A DNA stretch of 64,000 nucleotides, from contig NZ_JAGFPK010000001.1 in NCBI RefSeq assembly GCF_017599385.1, positions 1,813,521 through 1,877,520 of the forward strand. The letters run 5' to 3'. Below are positions 60,970 through 64,000 of this stretch, one piece after another; the first letter of the stretch is position 1; each line of letters begins with the position of its first letter. The notes beneath the pieces are model-generated. The model did not search any database and was not told the origin of the DNA. It saw only the letters and a list, made by a program, of their open reading frames with translations. A program made the translations under genes and the position numbers. Source of the DNA: Ciceribacter sp. L1K22 (lineage in GTDB: Bacteria; Pseudomonadota; Alphaproteobacteria; Rhizobiales; Rhizobiaceae).

Positions 60970-61066
60970 ACCGCTCGTCAAGCATGTCGTGAGATCGCCG
61001 GGCGGGTTAAATCGTATTTAAGCGACCGCTGTCTATGCTCCGCCAAAAAAGACGCGGGGGTTGCCG

Positions 61067-62551
61067 ATGAATGCCAGGATCATGACGCCGGATACGCCGA
61101 AGCAGCCGTCCCAGGGACGTCTGCTGCGCCTCGTGATGATTTTCGCCGTATCGCTGGTCACCGTGTCGGCGCTCTCGCTGCTTTCGGTCGGCCTGATCGC
61201 CTCGAAGGAGGCCGACGATCAGGCCGCCGCCACCGAACTCAGGCTTTTCAACAATGCGCTGAAGGACCGTCAGGGCCTCATGGCCCGCGACCTGCTGCTG
61301 ATGGCCCGCTGGGATGACTCGGTCAAGGGCATCGCCATCGACTTCGACGAGGATTTCATCCGCGACGACTTCATGTCGACGCTCTGGTGGGATTCCGGCC
61401 ACGAGCGCACCTTCGTCGTCGCCCCTGGCGGCAAGGTGGTCGCGTCCTCCCGCGAGGACCGCATCGACTTCACGCCGCGCCAGCTCGCCGACACCGAGGA
61501 TCTCGCGATCATCGCCAGCCGCGCCGTCGACACCCATATGCGCTACCGCATCCCGATCGATGGCGGCTATGGTCAGCGCGTCGTCAAGAGCACCGATATC
61601 GGCGAGATTTCCGTCTTCGGCTTCGCCTTCGTCGACGGCGGCCCTGCGATCGTCAGCGCCATGGCGATCGTGCCTGATGAGGAGGAGGTGGCGATGCCCG
61701 AGGGGCCGCCGCACATCCTGATCTCGGCCAAGGCGATCGACCGCGAACTGGTGCGCGACCTCAACACACAGCTCGCCTTCCGCGATCTCGCCTTCAGCGA
61801 TGATGTCGACGGCAAGGTCAAGGTGGTCTCCGCCTCCGGCCGCGCGATCGGCAGCTTCTCCTGGTCCGGCGCCCGTCCGGGGTCGCACATCTGGGACATC
61901 GTCGTTCCGATCGTTCTGGTGCTGTCGCTGCTCCTGGTGCTGGCCGGCGGTTTCGTCATGCGCCACATCAGCAGGCTGTCCTCGCTGCTCGCCGAAAGCG
62001 AAAGCCGCATCCGGCATCTGGCGCTGCATGACCCCTTGAGCGGCCTTGCCAATCGCCTGAACTTCGACCAGCAGCTTGCCCGCGCTGCCGCGGATGCCAA
62101 GCGCCGGCCATTCGCCGCGATCGCCTGCGACCTCGACCGCTTCAAGGCCGTCAACGACACCCACGGCCACGCCGCCGGCGACACCGTGATCCGCACGGTC
62201 GCCGATCGCCTCCGCCACACCGTCGGCGATCAGGGCCTCGTCGGCCGCATCGGCGGCGACGAGTTCGTCATCCTGGTCACCGCCTTTTCCGACCGGCACC
62301 GGCTGATGCTGCTCGCGACCCAGATTATGGCTGCGATCGGCGAACCGATCGCGCTCGACGGCGGCGCTGTCGTCGACGTCGGCGTCAGCCTCGGCATCAC
62401 CGTTTCGCCTGATTGCGGCACGCTTCCCACCGAAATCATGGCCGCCGCCGACCGCGCCCTCTACGCGTCGAAGGCCGGCGGCCGGGGCAGGGCGCTGTTC
62501 GCAACCGAAGTGACCGCGCTCGAGACCGATGCGGAAAGCGACGCGGCGTAG
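61067..62551 (+). CDS. Diguanylate cyclase with CHASE4-like sensor domain
   Basis: 494 residues. A transmembrane segment (about residues 20-45), a periplasmic CHASE4-like domain (FNNALKDRQGLMARDLLLMARWDDSVKG, about 50-270), a second transmembrane segment (about 279-298), then a GGDEF domain with FAAIACDLDRFKAVND and the active site RIGGDEFVIL (GGDEF at 396-400). It should make cyclic di-GMP from GTP in response to an unknown external signal. The inhibitory RxxD site expected a few residues before GGDEF is not obvious (the region reads TVGDQGLVGRIGGDEF), so product inhibition may be weak. No EAL domain. Start ATG at 61067, after GCGGGGG; a TTG two codons earlier is possible. Alone, between a terminator and the repeat region. 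Confidence 0.92.
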   Translation: MNARIMTPDTPKQPSQGRLLRLVMIFAVSLVTVSALSLLSVGLIASKEADDQAAATELRLFNNALKDRQGLMARDLLLMARWDDSVKGIAIDFDEDFIRDDFMSTLWWDSGHERTFVVAPGGKVVASSREDRIDFTPRQLADTEDLAIIASRAVDTHMRYRIPIDGGYGQRVVKSTDIGEISVFGFAFVDGGPAIVSAMAIVPDEEEVAMPEGPPHILISAKAIDRELVRDLNTQLAFRDLAFSDDVDGKVKVVSASGRAIGSFSWSGARPGSHIWDIVVPIVLVLSLLLVLAGGFVMRHISRLSSLLAESESRIRHLALHDPLSGLANRLNFDQQLARAAADAKRRPFAAIACDLDRFKAVNDTHGHAAGDTVIRTVADRLRHTVGDQGLVGRIGGDEFVILVTAFSDRHRLMLLATQIMAAIGEPIALDGGAVVDVGVSLGITVSPDCGTLPTEIMAAADRALYASKAGGRGRALFATEVTALETDAESDAA

Positions 62552-62614
62552 GGATTGCTCCGTTACCGTTTGCTGAGCCCGCTTCCCATCGGGATGCATC
62601 GCATGTCTATGCCC

Positions 62615-62744
62615 TCTCTCCAGCCTCATGCCGCGGTGCGCCGCGGGCGCCTCGAAGCATCGGGGCTGGCCGGTGCTGGTGCCGACGCCGTGCCCCGCAG
62701 GATCCTTCGAGGCCCTCGCGTTCGCGAGGGCGCCTCGAGATGAG
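62615..62744 (+). repeat. Palindromic repeat mosaic, part A
   Basis: This gene-free stretch after the diguanylate cyclase contains inverted pieces: CCTCGAAGCATCGGGG near 62651 is matched by the reverse complement of CCCCGCAGGATCCTTCGAGG near 62693, and GCCCTCGCG-TT-CGCGAGGGC (62712-62731) is a perfect hairpin. The pieces resemble the short 'CCTCAT...CCTCGAAG' extragenic repeats frequent in rhizobial genomes. No reading frame here is supported. Confidence 0.5.
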
Positions 62745-62784
62745 GGCGTGCCCGGTGGCGCTCCGCCAGCTTCGTCATCGCCCC

Positions 62785-63000
62785 GTGCCCCTCATCCGGC
62801 TGCCGCCACCCGGCCGGCCTTTCGCTAGGGCTCAAGGCGTTCGTTGCTGCAATCGATTCGCCGGATCGATTGCTCCGCTGCGCGGACCGCGCCTCACCCC
62901 CGTTTTGACGGGGAGAAGGGACTCGTGGCACCGCCGGCGCTCCATCCTCCTTCTCCCCGCATGCGGGGAGAAGGTGCCGGCAGGCGGATGAGGGGCATGC
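62785..63000 (+). repeat. Palindromic repeat mosaic, part B, with imperfect terminal inverted repeats
   Basis: The left end GCCCCTCATCCGGCTGCCGCC (about 62787) is matched by the reverse complement of the right end GGTGCCGGCAGGCGGATGAGGGG (about 62972-62998). Inside lie CCCCCGTTTTGACGGGG near 62897 and CTTCTCCCCGCATGCGGGGAGAAG near 62952, a 12-bp-arm palindrome. Such elements are common between rhizobial genes. From here to 63160 I see no gene. Confidence 0.55.
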
Positions 63001-63162
63001 GCTGCCATCTCCAAGTGTCGCTGCACCATCCATCTCCTTAATCCCATTCTCCATCCCCTCCCCAAATCCCGCGCAGCCCAAAACCCCGCAGAGGCTCTCC
63101 CCCTCCGGTTCGGCATCACCTGTAATGTCTTCCCCTCAACTCCAGACAAAAGGGGAAGCGGA

Positions 63163-63216
63163 CGGGGTACCGGGGGCACCTCGTTAGTAAGTATAGTGGT
63201 ACCTTCCGGTACCCCG
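63163..63216. repeat. 11-bp inverted repeat with 32-base loop
   Basis: CGGGGTACCGG (63163-63173) and CCGGTACCCCG (63206-63216) pair perfectly. The loop contains a further GGTACC. It lies in the gene-free right end. A minus-strand open frame of 123 codons (63184-63555) ends inside it but has a composition that I cannot call coding. Between 63217 and 63768 I see no gene, RNA or mobile element that I can support. Confidence 0.45.
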
Positions 63217-63768
63217 TTCGGCGGTTTTTATCCGCGACTTCGGCCTCTCTGGAGGAGCGTCGGGTTTCCGGTGGAGGATAAACCCCACCCCGCATGCGCC
63301 GCCGGGACTTGTCAGGTCCGTTGGCCCGCGCCGCATGCATACCCCGCGCTCCCTTGCGTGCCCCACAGGCACACCCGGCGCCCGGTTAGGGCTGGATGAC
63401 GGGCCTGGCTGCAAACCCGTCCTCCCCCATGTCGCCGGAGGGAGACCATTTTCCGCGGACCCCGGTGGCAGGCTCTTGCGTCCTTCCCCCACCACCAGCG
63501 CCGGCCCCGCCTCGCCACAACGCCTTGTGGTGTATCCGCGACGGAACGGGAACAAGGATACGGGCGCCGGGAAAAAGGGGGAAAGCAGCGGTGAGATTTT
63601 TTTGAGGGTGGGAGGGTTTTTCTTTTAAGGCGCTGTTTTTGTTGAGGGATAATTTTCGAGGTGCCGTTGGTCCGGGCGTTGGGAGGGCCAGTTGGCCGAC
63701 AGCATGAACCCGGATTGGCGAGGTTTTTACTACCAACTGTCGTGAGAGTGCGCGGTGGCCGGGAATGG

Positions 63769-63791
63769 ATCCTCGGGTCAAGCCCGAGGAT
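63769..63791. repeat. REP-like palindrome, intact copy
   Basis: ATCCTCGGG-TCAAG-CCCGAGGAT, 9-bp perfect arms. With its flank, the minus strand reads GTCATCCTCGGGCTTGACCC, a short repeat widespread in alphaproteobacterial intergenic DNA. A second copy in the other orientation starts at 63881. Confidence 0.75.
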
Positions 63792-63880
63792 GACGGAGGG
63801 TGGGGTTACCGTGGGTGCCAAAAGAGAGGTCGCCGGATGTGGGGATTACTTGGGGCACCATTGTGCCCCCCCCTCCGGTC

Positions 63881-63897
63881 GTCATCCTCGGGCTTGA
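63881..63897 (+). repeat. REP-like palindrome, copy cut by an insertion
   Basis: GTCATCCTCGGGCTTGA matches the first 17 bases of the repeat at 63769-63791 (minus-strand reading) and then breaks off. The expected CCCGAGGAT right arm is missing and TGTAAAGCCCGG follows instead. Confidence 0.7.
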
Positions 63898-64000
63898 TGT
63901 AAAGCCCGGAGACATGCCTGACAGGTGTTCATAGACATGCCTGACAGTCATTGTCGTTTGTTGAGGTCGATAAGCGCGACCTGGTTGGCTGCGAAGAAGA
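63898..64000. mobile_element. End of a probable insertion sequence, continuing beyond the window
   Basis: The sequence begins with TGTAAAGCCCGG exactly where the REP-like palindrome breaks. Two copies of AGACATGCCTGACAG (63909-63923 and 63932-63946) follow, a subterminal repeat pattern seen at the ends of some insertion sequences (IS481-like ends come to mind). The last 50 bases are probably the edge of the transposase gene, but the frame is unclear: on the minus strand one frame reads FFAANQVALIDLKQT. Family and orientation stay open. Confidence 0.5.

Noticed and set aside
63184..63555. 123-codon minus-strand frame in the repeat region
   Set aside because: It is rich in Pro, Gly and Arg, lacks a ribosome site, ends in an inverted repeat, and matches no family that I know. 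A prophage-like small protein was considered but cannot be supported.
62552..64000. Possible CRISPR array in the repeat-rich right end
   Set aside because: The repeats differ in type and orientation, with no regular spacing or equal-sized spacers, and no cas genes are near.

Overview
This 64 kb window is a high-GC alphaproteobacterial chromosome segment, almost certainly from the Rhizobiales and most likely the Rhizobiaceae. Three things point there: the 391-residue EF-Tu carried as two copies, one next to tRNA genes and one in the str operon; the fusion of the str, S10, spc and alpha ribosomal clusters with adk after secY; and the accessory genes (msrPQ, ilvD, a LacI-controlled sugar ABC transporter, a ganA-type short repeat load near the right end). 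The assignment comes from reading the proteins; no database was searched.

Left end (1-3.3 kb). A truncated hypothetical gene faces a minus-strand operon of rlmB (23S rRNA 2'-O-methyltransferase), a HAD phosphatase of the mannosyl/glucosyl-3-phosphoglycerate phosphatase type, and a GT81-like glucosyl-3-phosphoglycerate synthase. The last two genes look like a two-step route to the compatible solute glucosylglycerate.

Translation and transcription core (3.4-40.3 kb). The order is tRNA-Tyr, tRNA-Gly, tuf copy 1, two accessory genes (a secreted protein of unknown function and an NAD-dependent epimerase), tRNA-Trp, secE, nusG, rplKA, rplJL, rpoBC, a short minus-strand hypothetical gene, rpsL, rpsG, fusA, tuf copy 2, the S10 operon (rpsJ to rpsQ), the spc operon (rplN to secY), adk, and the alpha operon (rpsM, rpsK, rpoA, rplQ). 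Hairpins sit at the junctions where the dose of neighbouring products must differ: after rplA, rplL to rpoB, after rpoC, rpsQ to rplN, rplR to rpsE, rplO to secY, rpoA to rplQ, and after rplQ.

Accessory half (40.3-62.6 kb). Here are membrane proteins (DUF2809, DUF817, DoxX); a minus-strand cluster of a DGPF/YCII protein, a VOC/glyoxalase protein and an ECF42-type sigma factor with a long C-terminal extension; a fused aconitase X protein; the periplasmic methionine sulfoxide reductase pair msrP-msrQ; a membrane-anchored thermonuclease-like protein; ilvD; a LacI regulator with a perfect 18-bp palindromic operator and an ABC sugar importer that lacks its own ATPase; an LprI-like protein; a serine hydrolase; a DegP/HtrA protease coupled to rarA; DUF1883; a small membrane protein; and a CHASE4-GGDEF diguanylate cyclase.

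Right end (62.6-64 kb). No gene can be supported. The stretch is a mosaic of palindromic repeats. One of them is cut by what looks like the end of an insertion sequence that runs out of the window.

The strongest unusual signals are: the displaced 3' end of tuf copy 1, with a 108-nt offset and two palindromes between the duplicate ends; the exact conservation of the two tuf coding regions; the 16-bp perfect inverted repeat between rplL and rpoB; the ECF42-DGPF-VOC cluster; and the palindromic repeat interrupted by an insertion sequence end. I found no CRISPR array, prophage or clearly new multi-gene system.
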